Under the pieces are notes generated by a model, which saw only the letters and a list, made by a program, of their open reading frames with translations, searched no databases and was not told where the DNA came from. A program made the translations under genes and the position numbers. DNA of 64,000 nucleotides from Areca catechu. Taxonomy: Eukaryota > Streptophyta > Magnoliopsida > Arecales > Arecaceae. Every line of letters begins with the position of its first letter. Position 1 is the first letter of the stretch. Below, piece after piece: positions 1 to 11,267 of the stretch. The stretch covers positions 129,252,013 through 129,316,012 of the forward strand of contig CM038043.1 in NCBI GenBank assembly GCA_021397845.1, read 5' to 3'.

Positions 1-228
1 TCACCCTTTCCAGTATACATGGGATGTGCTAGTCTTATCGGAAAACCTTGATCCCCTACTCAAGGTTCCTTTGACTAGGAATATTTTAGGTTAAGTTTTT
101 AAGACTTTAGGTCTCACTGGTATGATCTCATTATAACCCTAAAATCATAGCCCTAATCTATGGGGTTCATCATATAATATAAACACTGCGTATGATGAAA
201 AATAATGCCTTTATTAGAATATTGTCAA

Positions 229-837
229 TTACAATGGCTTGGGAGATACAACATAGATTGGCTTGTAGGGCATATCCCTTTCATTCCAAAAGTAGGTAGC
301 AAAAAGGATGGGCTTTAAGGGCTCATGCAACCTGGTAATCTCTTCAAAATGAAACCTAATGGCTCTAGAAGCATGATAAGGGAAGGGTTGGAAATATGAA
401 TTGGAGTCTTGGGGTAACTTAGGGGAAGCATGAAATAGACCTTGGTTACTCAAGATGACCTTATGATTTGAATATTGATCTATTGGTGTATGATCTATGG
501 TTGGCGGGATGCTTCTAGATGGTGGAAGGTCATCTGGAAGGTCTTCAGGAAGTTCATATTGAAAATCTTCTAAAATAATGTCGACCTCTTGGGGTTGTTC
601 CTCAAGGACTTGAAGGAGGTCTTGTGTCGAGGCTAAAGGATTGGGTTCTTTCTGAGGGCATTGAGTTACGGGAAACAAGTCCTCTCTAATTTCATGTTGT
701 TCTGTTGTTTCAGGACTAGGCTCAACAATCTTTTCTTTTCCAAGGGTTTCCTCAGGTAAGGTACTAGAGTTGTCCTCCTCGAAGTCTTCTCCTTCGTATT
801 CATCCATCAGGTTTTCTCCAGCTTCATATATTTTCAC
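229..837 (-). pseudogene. Internal ORF of non-autonomous chromovirus, acidic linker fused to integrase remnant
   Basis: This open frame of 202 codons encodes an acidic, proline-rich protein. Its N-terminal part has the motif DEYEGE followed by LPEETL, which recurs in the ORFs at 40740-41564 (DEYEGKE, LPEETLE) and 33062-33368 (LPEETLE). Near its C-terminus it has EITRLH and then FATYFW, which resemble the Ty3 integrase core around NEIVRLHG and TSYFWKTLW seen in the fuller copy at 59287-59979. Protease, RT and RNase H between gag and integrase are missing. It is therefore a deletion product of gag-pol and not a host gene. Whether the ORF is translated is unknown. Confidence 0.55.
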
Positions 838-2291
838 TACGGTTTCAGCTTGAGTAACCTTCTGGTCAATTAACCTTGAGTCTGCAATAGATATTTCCTC
901 TTCAGGGTCATTCTTAGAAACAAATAGGGTTACAGGAGTGGGTCGGCTCGAAATAGGGTTTAGTCGGCTCTGATGAAAATTAGGTTGACTTTGTTGTAGA
1001 ATGGGTCGACTCGGGTGGACTAGGCTAGATCCTGATTTTTGATAAGGGGCACTAATCCAAATGGGTTATAGACAATGAATTTTGGGTCAAGGGAAAGTCG
1101 ATTTAGGTGAACTAGGGTTAGCCGGGCCCTACGGGTTCTTTCTTAGTTGTCGAGTCGCTTATCTAGTCGGTCACAACTATTGTCCATCATGACACATTAT
1201 TCATTGAAGGTCCTCAATAAAATTTCTATAATGGACTCCATGATCAGACTAGGTTAGGCTTGGCCTGCTCTAGTGGTCATGCAATGCAAACATTACAAAA
1301 CAACCTAAGTCTGGGGTTCCTAGACCTAAGGGCCAATATAGTGCTTAGTCAAGGTAATAACCAAGACTGTAGTAACTCCTCGATTTGCCAGGTAAGAGAT
1401 GGGGTGATGGGAGGCTCCCCTCACTTTCGTGAGGTTCTAATTAAAGAACCACTAGTCCGCTTAGGACGTTTTCCTCTGGACCTCTAGCCTTAGACACCAA
1501 TTCTCAAAAGCACACACAAAAGTGACTACTATAATGGGTTAACACGTATATAAAACCTGACTTGTTGCTGTCCCTAGCTTTAAGTGCTACTCGATTTTAA
1601 TTAAAGCTTAGGACTATGCAAATGGGGTTGGTTGTTTTAGGCTAAGGAAAGGGTCTCAATCCTTCCCTTATATTGCTTGCCCTTAAGTGTTTTTAAATGA
1701 ATGCACAATCAAGATAAGATAAGAAAACACTGACAATTTAAAATTCAAACTTTAAATTTCAAATTTTAAGTTTAGATTTCAGATTTAGATTTTAAATTTT
1801 AATTTTTATAAATTTTAAATTATAAATTATAAAAATTAAACTTTTATGAAATTTAAACTATATGAAATTATGAAATAGAAATGTTTTCAAGCAGTAATTA
1901 GGCTTTTAAAAATTCTACAGACTGAATTAAATCCTAAGAAAATACTAGAAAATAAAACCAAATGTAATGAATCCAACAAAATAAAAATCAAAATTTTCTA
2001 ATCTTCTTACATATAGAAATAATTAAAATAACAGACTATGTTCTGGAATAGATGGGATACAAAAAAAGTAACCCTAAAGATGCATTTCTCTTCGTTTTCT
2101 TCTTCAAGGGTCAATTCACAATGGCACCCCTACATGCCATAGGAAATCCTCTTTGAATGGAATATGAGGGTTTTGCAGCCCTACTTTTTCCTATGACGGA
2201 CGGACATGGTGAAGCACCCGATTCGAGTACTTAAAGAAAATTCAACAAGCATGAAACCCTAATCTAACCTAATGTTCTGATACCAATAAGA
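838..2291 (-). other. Chromovirus 5' leader, non-coding
   Basis: About 1.45 kb between the internal ORF and the PBS/LTR. It is AT-rich around 1740-2040 and holds no credible gene; short open frames such as 1260-1487 are incidental. Blocks near 1485-1690 match the leaders at 41880-42010, 56460-56600 and 63750-63900, which identifies it as the untranslated leader of the same family. Confidence 0.6.
2274..2285 (-). other. Primer binding site, degenerate (tRNA-iMet type)
   Basis: On the minus strand it reads TGGTATCAGAAC, one base off the plant initiator-Met tRNA complement TGGTATCAGAGC. It lies six bases inside the LTR end at 2292, as a PBS should. Confidence 0.6.
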
Positions 2292-2827
2292 TGATGCAGG
2301 ATAGTTATGATGCGGTGTAGGATGATTCAATTTTAGCCTAGATGATTTAGAGAACAATGATCATAGTAAAGCAACTAACATAATAGATTGAAGAGAGTAA
2401 AGAAGGCAATTAACCAATTACCTGCAATCCACTTCACAAGCTATGAAGAATAAGGACCCGACAGCTAGGAAACCATCTAAGATCAGGCTATTCCATGCTT
2501 CAATTACCAAATCTAATGGAAAAAGGATTGGTTACTTACCCCAATGGAGATTCTCTTCGACTCGAGATGGATCTGCTGCTTGGTCGCTCATATTTCACAA
2601 TATGATGAAGATTGGGACTCCAGATTTTAGATCTACCTTCAGATCTTGGTTTGGAAGCAAAGGATCCATCCCTAAAGTCCATGAACACCTGGGATCTGCA
2701 GAGAAGGTAGCAAATAAGATTTTAAGAACAAACTAAGCAGACTCCAAAATGATAAAAAAGAAATGTTGGATGTGTAGGGCTTGTAGTAGATCGGTAGCAG
2801 CTTGATGAATCCGGCAGAACCTCCACT

Positions 2828-2900
2828 CAAGGACCTCACCACCTTGAGCTCTCAAGGACCTCCCCGCCTTGAGCTCTTAAGGACCTCCCCGCCCTTAAAG
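2828..2900. repeat. 25-bp tandem repeat, three copies, each a hairpin
   Basis: The unit starting CAAGGACCTC recurs at 2828, 2853 and 2878, giving a 25-bp period. The first two units are self-complementary (CTCAAGG ... CCTTGAG), so transcripts could form small stem-loops. It lies inside the LTR. Confidence 0.75.
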
Positions 2901-2995
2901 AAAATCACTAAAGCCTAACCTAGCTTTGTGGAAGAAGAAAGACTGCATTTCATTTCATAAATCAATAATCATTCATTTATAAGGGGGTATGGGGT

Positions 2996-3007
2996 CCTAT
3001 ATATAGG
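2996..3007 (-). promoter_or_regulatory. Probable LTR TATA box
   Basis: The palindrome CCTATATATAGG fits a TATA box on either strand. Placement inside the minus-strand LTR fits its U3 promoter. Related LTRs have TATA-like boxes on the minus strand near 31262-31275, 38055-38062 and 57971-57982. Confidence 0.5.
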
Positions 3008-4007
3008 GTTCTTCACACATGAAGATTTCATAGGACTCCTTTGAATTTAAATTATATTTAAATTTGAATTCTAAAACACTCCTTGGCTTCTTGACTCCTT
3101 CCTTGAATTTTGAATTTTAAATTCATTCTCTCCATGGCTTGGGCGACAACATGAAGATATTCGGGAAAATGAAGATGGGGCGCTAATCACCTTCTTATTT
3201 AGCACTAAACCTTTCTTAATCTGATTTTTATTCCACTTGATCGGCAACATGGGATAAGAAGGCCTCTTCAAATGTGTAGGTTTGAGTTTAAAGTCTCCTC
3301 GTTTGAATTTGAGATGATCCTCCTTTTATCTTGGACATTTTCCTTTGAATTTTGGATGAGCCTCCACTTATCTTGGACTTTCTCCCATTTAAAATTTGAA
3401 TGAACCATGGGTGGGCGTCATCTTGGAGTGGGTGACAAGTGGGAATGAGGGGGTGCTAGATAAGAAGTAGAGTCTTTCTGCTTTACTCCTCTCAATTGGT
3501 CTCCTTGAAATGGGCGATAAAAATAGATGGACGCCTCTCTTGGACAAGGATGAATTTAAAGTTGTCCAAATATCCAATTGTTCGTTTGTCCCAATGTCAG
3601 GATGTTCTAATGTCCGAATGTCGTGAAAAATTTGGACAACCCCTTTTTGGCTTAGAATTGATCCACCAAGGTGATGATGACTTGGGTCTTGGATAATTAT
3701 GACTCCCCTTGACTTATTCAAGCACTAATTACAATACTCAAATTGGATAATTCACCAAACAAAGCAACTTAATGATATTTACAAGACTCTTAAACCAATT
3801 GATGGACTCAATGGACTCAATTGGTAACTCAACAATCCTAATTGACCAAATTATACTCAATTTAATCAAATTACAACTCAAGTTGACCTAATTACAAACT
3901 CAAAACAACTAGGACTCGAAGGTTCTTTGTGAAGAACACGTGGACTTACTCATTGGTGATCCAAATTGAATTGGAAAAGGTTTGCTTCCTCTTCCTGGCT
4001 CTTGTGT

Positions 4008-5161
4008 CCTCATCAACTACCTGGTTTTGAAAATCACACACATCCTGAATATGTTTTTAAATTGCACAAAGCACTTTATGATTTAAAGCAAGCACCTCGA
4101 GCATGGTATGAAAGGCTCAGCAAATTTCTGATTGATAATGAATTTTCTAGAGGTCATGTTGATGCAACTTTATTTCTAAAGAAGAAAAATATTGATTTAT
4201 TAGTAGTGCAAATCTATGTTGATGACTTGATTTTCGGTGCTACTAACGAAATTCTTTGTCAAGAGTTTGCTAAGCTAATACAGGGAGAGTTCGAAATGAG
4301 CATGATGGAATAACTTAATTTCTTTCTCGGACTCCAAATCAAGCAAACCAAAGATGGAATCTTCATCAACCAAGCTAAGTTTACAAAAGAAATCATAAAG
4401 AAGTTTGGGATGGAGACTATTAAGTCAATAGGTTCACCTATAAGCCCCTCTTGTAAACTTGATAAAGATGAGCATGGTAAATCTGTAGATCAAAAGTTAT
4501 ATAGAGGTATGATTGGCTCTTTATTATATTTGACTGCTAGTAGACCAGCTATAATGTTCAGTGTATGCACGTGTGCTAGATATCGGTCTGATCCTAAGGA
4601 ATCTCATCTGTTGGTTGTTAAGTGCATTATTAGATACTTATCTGGTATAATTGATATTGGCTTGTGGTATTCTAGAGACTCATCTGATGATTTAATTGGA
4701 TATTCTGATGATGATTTTGCTAGGTGTAAACTAGATAGAAAAAGTACTAGTGAAACTTGCCAATTTCTTGGAGTTAACTTAATCTCCTTGTTTAGCAAAA
4801 AACAAACTTCAGTTGCACTATGCATAGCTGAGGCTGAGTATATTGCAGCAAGAAGTTGTTATACTCAAATCTTGTGGATTAAGCAATAACTTGAAGATTT
4901 TGGAATCAAATTAACTTGCACACCCATAAAATGTGATAATACTAGTGCTATTTACTTAACTAAAAATCATGTTCAGCATTCTAGAAATAAACATATTGAA
5001 ATTAGGCATCATTTTATTAGAAATCATGTTGAAAATAATGATTTTGTGCTTGAATTTATTTGCATTGAATTGCAATTAGCTGGTATTTTGACTAAGCCTC
5101 TCCAAGAAGACCGGTTCAGTATGATTAGAAGAGAACTTGGGGTCATTAATTCTTTTGATTG
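4008..5161 (+). pseudogene. Sirevirus pol remnant: RT C-terminus and RNase H
   Basis: The frame starts near PGFENH, includes KALYDLKQAPRAWY and the RT catalytic block YVDDLIFG, then RNase H with SRPAIMFSVC, CKLDRKSTSETC and AEAEYIAARSC. It aligns throughout with codons 660 onwards of the pol ORF at 18660-21635. Two in-frame stops break it: TAA at 4311-4313, where the intact copy has a Glu codon, and TAA at 4887-4889, where the intact copy has Gln. The frame then stays open to the stop at 5159-5161. Conserved Asp and Glu residues have also drifted (for example SDDDFA for SDADFA). It cannot make an active enzyme. Confidence 0.9.
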
Positions 5162-5285
5162 AAGTTTTCTACTCTTTGACCCATGAAAGATCAATTTTGA
5201 TATCAATTACACTCAATTTTCTTAAATTTCACAATGTTTTTATCATTTTAGATCAATACTTCATTTTCTTTTTATTCGATTTTAA

Positions 5286-5360
5286 GTCGATGTGTCGATA
5301 CTTGTATGTGTCGACACCTTGAAGTGTCGACACTTGGCCCTGTGTCGTGAGTCGACACAT
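5286..5360. repeat. GTCGAC-type short repeats between pol and ORF3
   Basis: Several copies of TGTCGACAC and near variants sit within 75 bp after the pol stop. The near-intact Sirevirus has the same kind of array in the same place (21927-22035) and in its LTRs. Confidence 0.8.
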
Positions 5361-5746
5361 GAACGGCAGCATACCGAGAATAAAGGTGTAAACGAAGTAT
5401 TTTCTTCTCCATTTCTCTCCCAATTCAAGCCGACACTTGCCCTAGCACTGTTCTAACCAATGTTTCCCTCCAAATTCCATCAAAAACCCTCTTTAGTTCC
5501 CATTTTGAATAGTTCTTGGTTTGGGTTTTGTTACAATCCCCCTTCCATTTTCGGTTTTGGACCATTGAAACCCTAGTTTCCTCTCCTTTCTTATTCAATC
5601 CATGAATCTGTGGAATGGGACCTATAAAGTAGGTTGTTCATCACCCTCGACCATCCAACCAGGAAGAAGAGAGAAGGACAAAAGCCAGACATGAAGCCGG
5701 TGCACCTGATCCACCTGTTCGGCCACTTTTTCCAGCTTCCAGTCGC

Positions 5747-6625
5747 ATGGGTTCAAAGATAGTTGTCAGAGGACACCGTGTAGACTTTGGATTTATCGAC
5801 CAGCAGCACTTTCGGATTGCTCAGTGGCTTAGAGATGCTGGTTTGACGTCATTCTGCTCGTTGACTGAGAGATTCTATATGGGTCTGATACGAGAGTTCT
5901 ATGGATCCTTAGCCCGTGGCAGTGACGGATGGATAGAGTAGGTTCATGGCAGAGATATCCCGGTGACTACAGAGGTTCTGAATAGAGTATGGAATATACC
6001 TTTGATAGGATCTATTGTTGATACCTTAGTGGATAGACTTAGTGGACTCCAGTGCATTCTTGAGTCAGATGTTTTATCTGAGGGAGCCACTATTGCAGCA
6101 TCCTGACTTTCTTCTGAGATAAGATTATTGCATCATATCGTTGCCCAGATTCTTCTACCGAAGATCGGACGTTTTGACTACATCACAAAGAGAGAGCTGC
6201 TTGTGATGGTCTCTTTAGTTCAGCATACACCTATCTGCCTTCCGGTACTTAGGGTACATCTGATGATGGAGGCATCGATCAGTCAAAGACTATGTTTGCC
6301 CTACGGGATGGGCTTGACATTGCTCTTCAGAGCATATGGAGTGGTATTGGATGATGAGCCCTACCGGATGCTTTTACACACTAATGTCTATGACATTAGA
6401 TCACTTCACCGGATGGGATATCAGTTGGTCAGAGGCCAATGGTGTCATCGAGTATCAAGACAGGCCGCTGACAGAGATGAGGATACTGCAGAGGAGGAGC
6501 ACATATATTCGGGTAAGGCAGGACCTTCAGAGACATATTTGCTTGAGATTCGCCTAAGCCTGCAATGCAGCCTGAGCCAGCTCCTCAGCCTGAGCCAGCA
6601 TGACCAGATGTTTCAGGAGCTTTAG
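5747..6625 (+). pseudogene. Sirevirus env-position ORF (ORF3), broken copy
   Basis: It aligns over most of its length with residues about 45-280 of the 593-residue ORF at 22469-24250. Shared blocks include DQQHFRIAQWLRDAGL, LIREFYGSL, LPYGMGLTLLFR, SLHRMGYQL and KAGPSE. In-frame stops occur at 5939-5941 (TAG) and near 6104 (TGA). The part that would encode the coiled coil and acidic tail is not recognisable after 6625. Its divergence from the younger copy shows which part of ORF3 is conserved. No signal peptide or membrane segment is visible. Confidence 0.8.
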
Positions 6626-6944
6626 AGAGTCTTGTGGATAGAGAAGCAAGGTCCACAGAAGTAAGGGAAGGAGTGGTTGGTCACCTGGTCGGTGGTAGCG
6701 TGGAGACCAACTAAGCGGCCTTAATAAGCAGTGGAATCCCATGCAACTACAAAGAGTTCGCAGCTTGTGGAGGCGGAAGAAATAGCACCAGCGGCAGAGC
6801 GTCAGAGTAGAAGCCTAGGTTGCTCCTGTGGCTGACCCTACTTAGCCTTCACCACCAGTGATGGAGGTGTTTTTTTACCTTGACCCAGAACCCGAACCTG
6901 TTGATTGATTGATAGTCCCATAATGTATGTATATAGGAGTATAA
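6626..6944. other. Sirevirus/mitochondrial junction zone
   Basis: About 320 bp with no gene. The left part (CAG-rich, near 6720-6850) looks like the continuation of decayed ORF3. Around 6920-6960 it changes to sequence of plant mitochondrial intergenic type. The exact junction cannot be fixed by eye. Confidence 0.4.
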
Positions 6945-7467
6945 ACCTCGGTGAATGAGCCAACGTTCCTTACTTTCATTCGCTCTAGCTTCAATGAATG
7001 CTGAGCTAGCATAGCGGTTGCGCTCTTTGTTGAGGAGCTAACGTAAAATAAGCTTTTTTATTTATCCTCCCAAGCCGGAGCATATCGCTACTGAAATGAA
7101 CCTTTTTGTTTTGGCAAATGCTCTACCAAGCTACACATCTTCAAGCTTAGGCCCACGACTGACCTTCGCATCTCGTTCGAAAGCGGCAGGCTGACTGAAT
7201 GTGGAGTGAGAGTGCATCTTTGAAAGGAGCGAGATTGATTGATAAAGGTAGGTCGCCGTCAAAGGATAGCTTGTCCAGGTCAAAGGCAAATGGTTTCCTA
7301 GGAAGGAGAAGGTGGTTGGTCGACTAAAGGTTAGAGTTAGAGGACCAGTAGCATAGCGGAGATGCGGACCAAGTCGAAGCGCAGCGCATAAGTGCATATT
7401 CATTTTTGTTCCTCTCTTTGTTGCGAGAGAGCTAATCAAACGGGAAGGCACTCAACCCCATGAGCGA

Positions 7468-7857
7468 GTGACGAAGGAAGAAGTGCCATGCTCTACCTTA
7501 GTTCTCGGAGTCCTAATATCAATTCGTCCGGACAGAAACTTGGAGTTAAGGGCACCCATTAATAGGTTAAAAAACAAATTCTTTCAATCAATCGACAACG
7601 ACATAAGGAAGATACAAGGCAAACGCGTAAAACACTTTGAGAGAGCGCTCCTTCCCGGAGTATTCCAGTATCTCACTCTCTATTCGTGTTGTTGCAATGC
7701 TAACGAGATACTAGCTTTTCTACAGAATTCGTACATTCAAAAGTACAAGTTGTATCTTCAACTACATAAGAAGAAAAAGCCCAAGGGGAAAGGCGAAACC
7801 GAAAACCTCCTCAACTTAAGAAGTATCAATACGCGCTTAAAGCATTTCCAACTATAA
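7468..7857 (+). CDS. Hypothetical mitochondrial-type ORF upstream of atp6
   Basis: An open frame of about 129 codons, 370 bp upstream of atp6 and on the same strand. It has no ATG: it opens at GTG followed by ACG at 7471. In plant mitochondria ACG can be edited to AUG, so an edited start is possible but unproven. The product is basic, with a Lys-rich block (KKKKPKGKG) near residue 100 and no clear membrane helix. I do not recognise the family. It may be an internal fragment of a longer gene or a chimeric mitochondrial ORF. If the block is nuclear it is probably not expressed in this form. Confidence 0.35.
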   Translation: MTKEEVPCSTLVLGVLISIRPDRNLELRAPINRLKNKFFQSIDNDIRKIQGKRVKHFERALLPGVFQYLTLYSCCCNANEILAFLQNSYIQKYKLYLQLHKKKKPKGKGETENLLNLRSINTRLKHFQL

Positions 7858-8229
7858 TTGCATAAGAGAAAGGAATTCATTGACTTCGAACAACAAAAAG
7901 GAGGTCAATGAGCACTAACTCTCGTCTCTTACTTTTTTTTTGGAAAGGAATGCTGCTATAAAAAACGGAGGCGGAATTACAGTTCAGTTCAAGTATAATG
8001 CAGGATAGCTGCCGCTAACAAAATTCACACAATTTTCGTATAGAAACAACAGCAGCAGTACGACTTTTAGAGGGCCCTCTCCTCTCTTCTTTTACTTGTT
8101 GGAGTTCCCCTGTCTCCCATCCTGTTTTCAAGTCCCACGCTTTCCCCGGTTAACAACGGTAGACCCTCCTTTTTTAAATTAAATAGAGTCCCAAAAGGGA
8201 AACAGAACAATTGAATATCAAAGAGCTGA

Positions 8230-9012
8230 ATGGCAACCCGAATGAGCCCACTTGAGCAATTTTCCATTCACCCATTAATTCTTATGAAGATAGGCAACTT
8301 TTATTTCTCATTCACAAATCCATCCTTGTCTATGCTGCTCACTCTCGGTTTGGTCCTACTTCTTATTTTTTTTGTTACGAAAAAGGGAGGGGGAAAGTCA
8401 GTGCCAAATGCTTGGCAATCCTTGGTAGAGCTTATTCATGATTACGTGCCAAACCTGGTAAACGAACAAATAGGTGGTCTTTCCGAAAATGTTAAACAAA
8501 AGTTTTCCCCTCACATCTCGGTCACTTTTACTTTTTCGTTATTTCGTAATCCCCACGATATGATACCCTTTAGCTTCACAGTGACAAGTCATTTTCTCAT
8601 TAATTTGGCTCTCTCATTTTCTATTTTTATAGGCATTACGATCGTTGGATTTCAAAGACATGGGCTTCATTTTTTTAGCTTCTCATTACCTGCAGGAGTC
8701 CCACTGCCGTTAACACCTTTTTTAGTACTCCTTGAGCTAAACCCTCATTGTTTTCGTGCATTAAGCTCAGGAATACGTTTATTTGCTAATATGATGGCCG
8801 GTCATAGTTCAATAAAGATTTTAAGTGGGTCTACTTGGACTATGCTATTTATGAATAACTTTTTTTATTTAATAGGAGATCCCGGTCCTTTATTTATAGT
8901 TCTAGCATTAACCGGTCCGAAATTAGGTGTAGCTATATCACAAGCTCATGTTTCTACGATCTCAATCTGTATTTACTTGAATGATGCTACAAATCTCCAT
9001 CAAAATTCGTAA
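8230..9012 (+). CDS. atp6: ATP synthase subunit a (mitochondrial atp6), probably a nuclear-transferred copy
   Basis: The 260-codon frame starts at ATG 8230 (MATRMSPLEQFSIHP) and ends NLHQNS. It matches the conserved core of plant ATP6, the Fo membrane subunit that forms the proton half-channels with the c-ring. Visible landmarks are the first membrane segment near residues 33-52 (MLLTLGLVLLLIFFV), the FTVTSHFLI segment, and GIRLFANMMAGHSS, which carries the essential Arg. Many positions show Ser or Pro where the mature plant protein has Leu or Phe (for example SLSMLL, GDPGP, ALTGP, AISQAHVST), as expected for an unedited genomic copy. Several other changes are not editing sites and look like decay, such as LSENVKQ, LTGPKLG and FMNNFFY. 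No stop breaks it. A functional mitochondrial gene is the alternative reading, but less likely here. Confidence 0.85.
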   Translation: MATRMSPLEQFSIHPLILMKIGNFYFSFTNPSLSMLLTLGLVLLLIFFVTKKGGGKSVPNAWQSLVELIHDYVPNLVNEQIGGLSENVKQKFSPHISVTFTFSLFRNPHDMIPFSFTVTSHFLINLALSFSIFIGITIVGFQRHGLHFFSFSLPAGVPLPLTPFLVLLELNPHCFRALSSGIRLFANMMAGHSSIKILSGSTWTMLFMNNFFYLIGDPGPLFIVLALTGPKLGVAISQAHVSTISICIYLNDATNLHQNS

Positions 9013-11267
9013 TTTCATAATTGAATAAAAACGAGGAGCTGAAGATGTTAGGGGCTACAGCTATGCTTTTGCAGCACTGAACATGGTTCTGGGTACTCAA
9101 GATATTGTGTCTGGAGAGGTAGATAGATAGGACTATGTCTTGCTCGATCAGGACCCTAGCTTGATTGCGAGCCAAAAGACCCTGAAAGAATCACTAAGGA
9201 AAGACCGCATTTAGAACAGAAACTCATTTACTCCGCTATTTAGACAGCTCGTGGACTATACTTTACGTTGGTTTCGGTTCGATCTTTTGAAGTGGATAGT
9301 TCACAGTGCTCATTCTCAAAAATGAAAAAAACCAATTCGTAGACCAAAAACCACCAATCACCGATCTCCCGCTATATACGATTTGATATCCCGCCTGGCA
9401 CGGGAACATAACTGGGGTAGTCAAAGTCTGAGGGAAGAATTTTGTAGTTGAGTTCAGCTTTATGTTTTTATTTACACCAACCCAACCAGTTTTACGAGGG
9501 AGTACTTACACTAAGAATTTACAAGCATAAGATTAGTCTGGAATATAAGAGGAAGGTCAGAGGCAGTAAGGTGTCCAGGTAGAGTGACTGTACAGGCAGT
9601 AGCTAGACCACTTGCATGTCGAACAGATCTAATCACAAGGGAGGATTAGGGGTGACATGACCTAGAAGCTCGTAGGCTATTGCTCAGTTCAGACTAAAGA
9701 GTCAAGACTAAGAAAAGCACTTTCTCGCGAAGATAGACAATGGTTACTGGGGACAGATGATTGGCTAGATCATCCGAGTCAATGCGATGACTCACCTTCC
9801 CGCTTCCAGAAGAAGGTCCGTCATCCTTGGTTCGTTAGGCGGCTACACCTAAGCCCATTCCCTCCAAATTCTATCCCAAGACAGCTCAACCAAGATAAAG
9901 AGATAAGGACTCGCTACTTCGGGAGAAAAGAGGAAAACGTCCAACCTTACGGAGACCGAGGGGGACTGCCGAAAAGGAGGCATCAGAAAAGAAGGGTAGG
10001 CAAACAAAGCACCCATGATACTTATATAAAGCATCCTCGACCAAATGCGGGCCATTTGAGAAGGAAGAAGACGCATCTAATAAGTACCACAGGCAAAGAA
10101 AGTAACTAACAATAGCAGTCCACCGGATAAGTAGCTCACTCCCAGCCAGAAAAGTAGTACTAGGAAAGCTTTTTAGTAGTGAACTTCGAAACACAAGGGA
10201 CTACTATTAGAAGATAAGAGTAGAGTTCATATGCAACTCATCCCACCCATTGATTCTCGTGAGGCGGAATTTCTTCCCTTTCTTCAGCCTTCAAATATAT
10301 TTTATGAATATGAATTCCTATTTCGCTACACAAATTCAACATATGGATCTCGAAGTCCTTACATAGAATTTTACCTATGAACAGGCACTGCATAAGGAAA
10401 AGAAGGAACATCCGAAATGGAATTACGATCGCTTCTCATAACTGCATGACGCTTGTGGTAATACTCAACTCGATCAGCACTGGTGTGACTTCCATCACCG
10501 CTACAACTACCTAAAAAAAAGACCAGCTTTGGGTACTGTGGAAAGAGCAGACCTTCTTTCTTTCCACCTACAAAAAAATGGTGAAGATGCAAGAAGATGT
10601 CTGGCTAAAAGGGTACTGGTACTACTGGATAAAAGACTACCTACCGGGCACTACCTAGGCTAGGTTTCTAGACCTACAGAAGAGCGTGGATAGAGTAGTC
10701 ATTATATCAATCATTTCTGGGGGCTACTAAAGATGTAGTGGAAGAGGTCAGAATTTTCCATTTCGTTATCCTCAAGACCGCCATTGGCGATAGTAGGCAC
10801 CATCTTTTGATTTTGGTCTACTTCTGATTGCAAAAATTTAAACTTTGTTGGGACCAACATAAGCAAGAGCTGGTGAATCACGGCTACTTAGCATCATGGC
10901 TACCAGCACCACCTGCATCAGTAATGGAAGTAGCTCTTTTGGATCGAGATGCAGTACCTCTTCAATAGCTCACACACGGGTCGATAGTAGTAACATAACA
11001 CCTCTCATATCCTAAACAGCCCAACTAGTTGATCCCGCGTGTGCTAATTGAAATAACCAAACATTGATCAATGGCAGAATCAACGGGATCTAAAAGGAGA
11101 GGCAGAGCCAGAGACTGACCTTCAAGGTTAAAGGATATGATACCGTGGTTTCCCTACTATAGTAATTAGTATAGCTGTTTTCCCTCCTTAAATAATCTAG
11201 TTTTAAGTTCTTATTTCTTCTAATAATAATTAGTATTTTATATGGTCTGAGTTGTCTTTTCATCGAA

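Larger units (their letters stand above)
1..3930 (-). mobile_element. Decayed non-autonomous chromovirus (Ty3/gypsy) fragment
   Basis: Read on the minus strand this is LTR (from about 3930 down to 2292), PBS-like site, long leader and an acidic internal ORF. The left window edge cuts the element. The leader shares sentences of sequence with the leaders at 41.6-42.5, 56.5-57.05 and 63.5-64 kb, such as the stretch around GTGTCCCTAG and GGTTTTGGGCTAAGGA. The internal ORF matches those at 33.06-33.37 and 39.9-41.5 kb. No reverse transcriptase is visible. The right border near 3930 is approximate, where chromovirus-type LTR gives way to Sirevirus pol. Confidence 0.65.
2292..3930 (-). repeat. Chromovirus LTR, decayed
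   Basis: The left end TGATGCAGG equals the sequence just inside the LTR ends at 37194, 42538 and 57095. The right part has the runs of ACTCAA and TGACC typical of the other LTRs of the family near their U3 side. It contains a palindromic TATA box and a small hairpin repeat. The outer end is not resolved because the unit is broken near 3930. Long open frames here (2443-2736, 3389-3721) are chance frames. Confidence 0.55.
4008..6650 (+). mobile_element. Decayed Sirevirus (Copia) 3' portion
   Basis: Plus-strand remnant carrying the C-terminal part of RT, RNase H, a pol-to-ORF3 spacer with GTCGAC repeats, and an env-position ORF, in the same order as the near-intact element at 15406-26332. It lacks gag, protease, integrase and both LTRs. 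It abuts chromovirus LTR sequence on the left and mitochondrial-type sequence on the right. Confidence 0.8.

Noticed and set aside
9040..9090. Possible atp9 fragment after atp6 (ATGTTAGGGGCTACAGCTATG)
   Set aside because: Only a few words recall atp9; the frame does not continue into the conserved proteolipid sequence.
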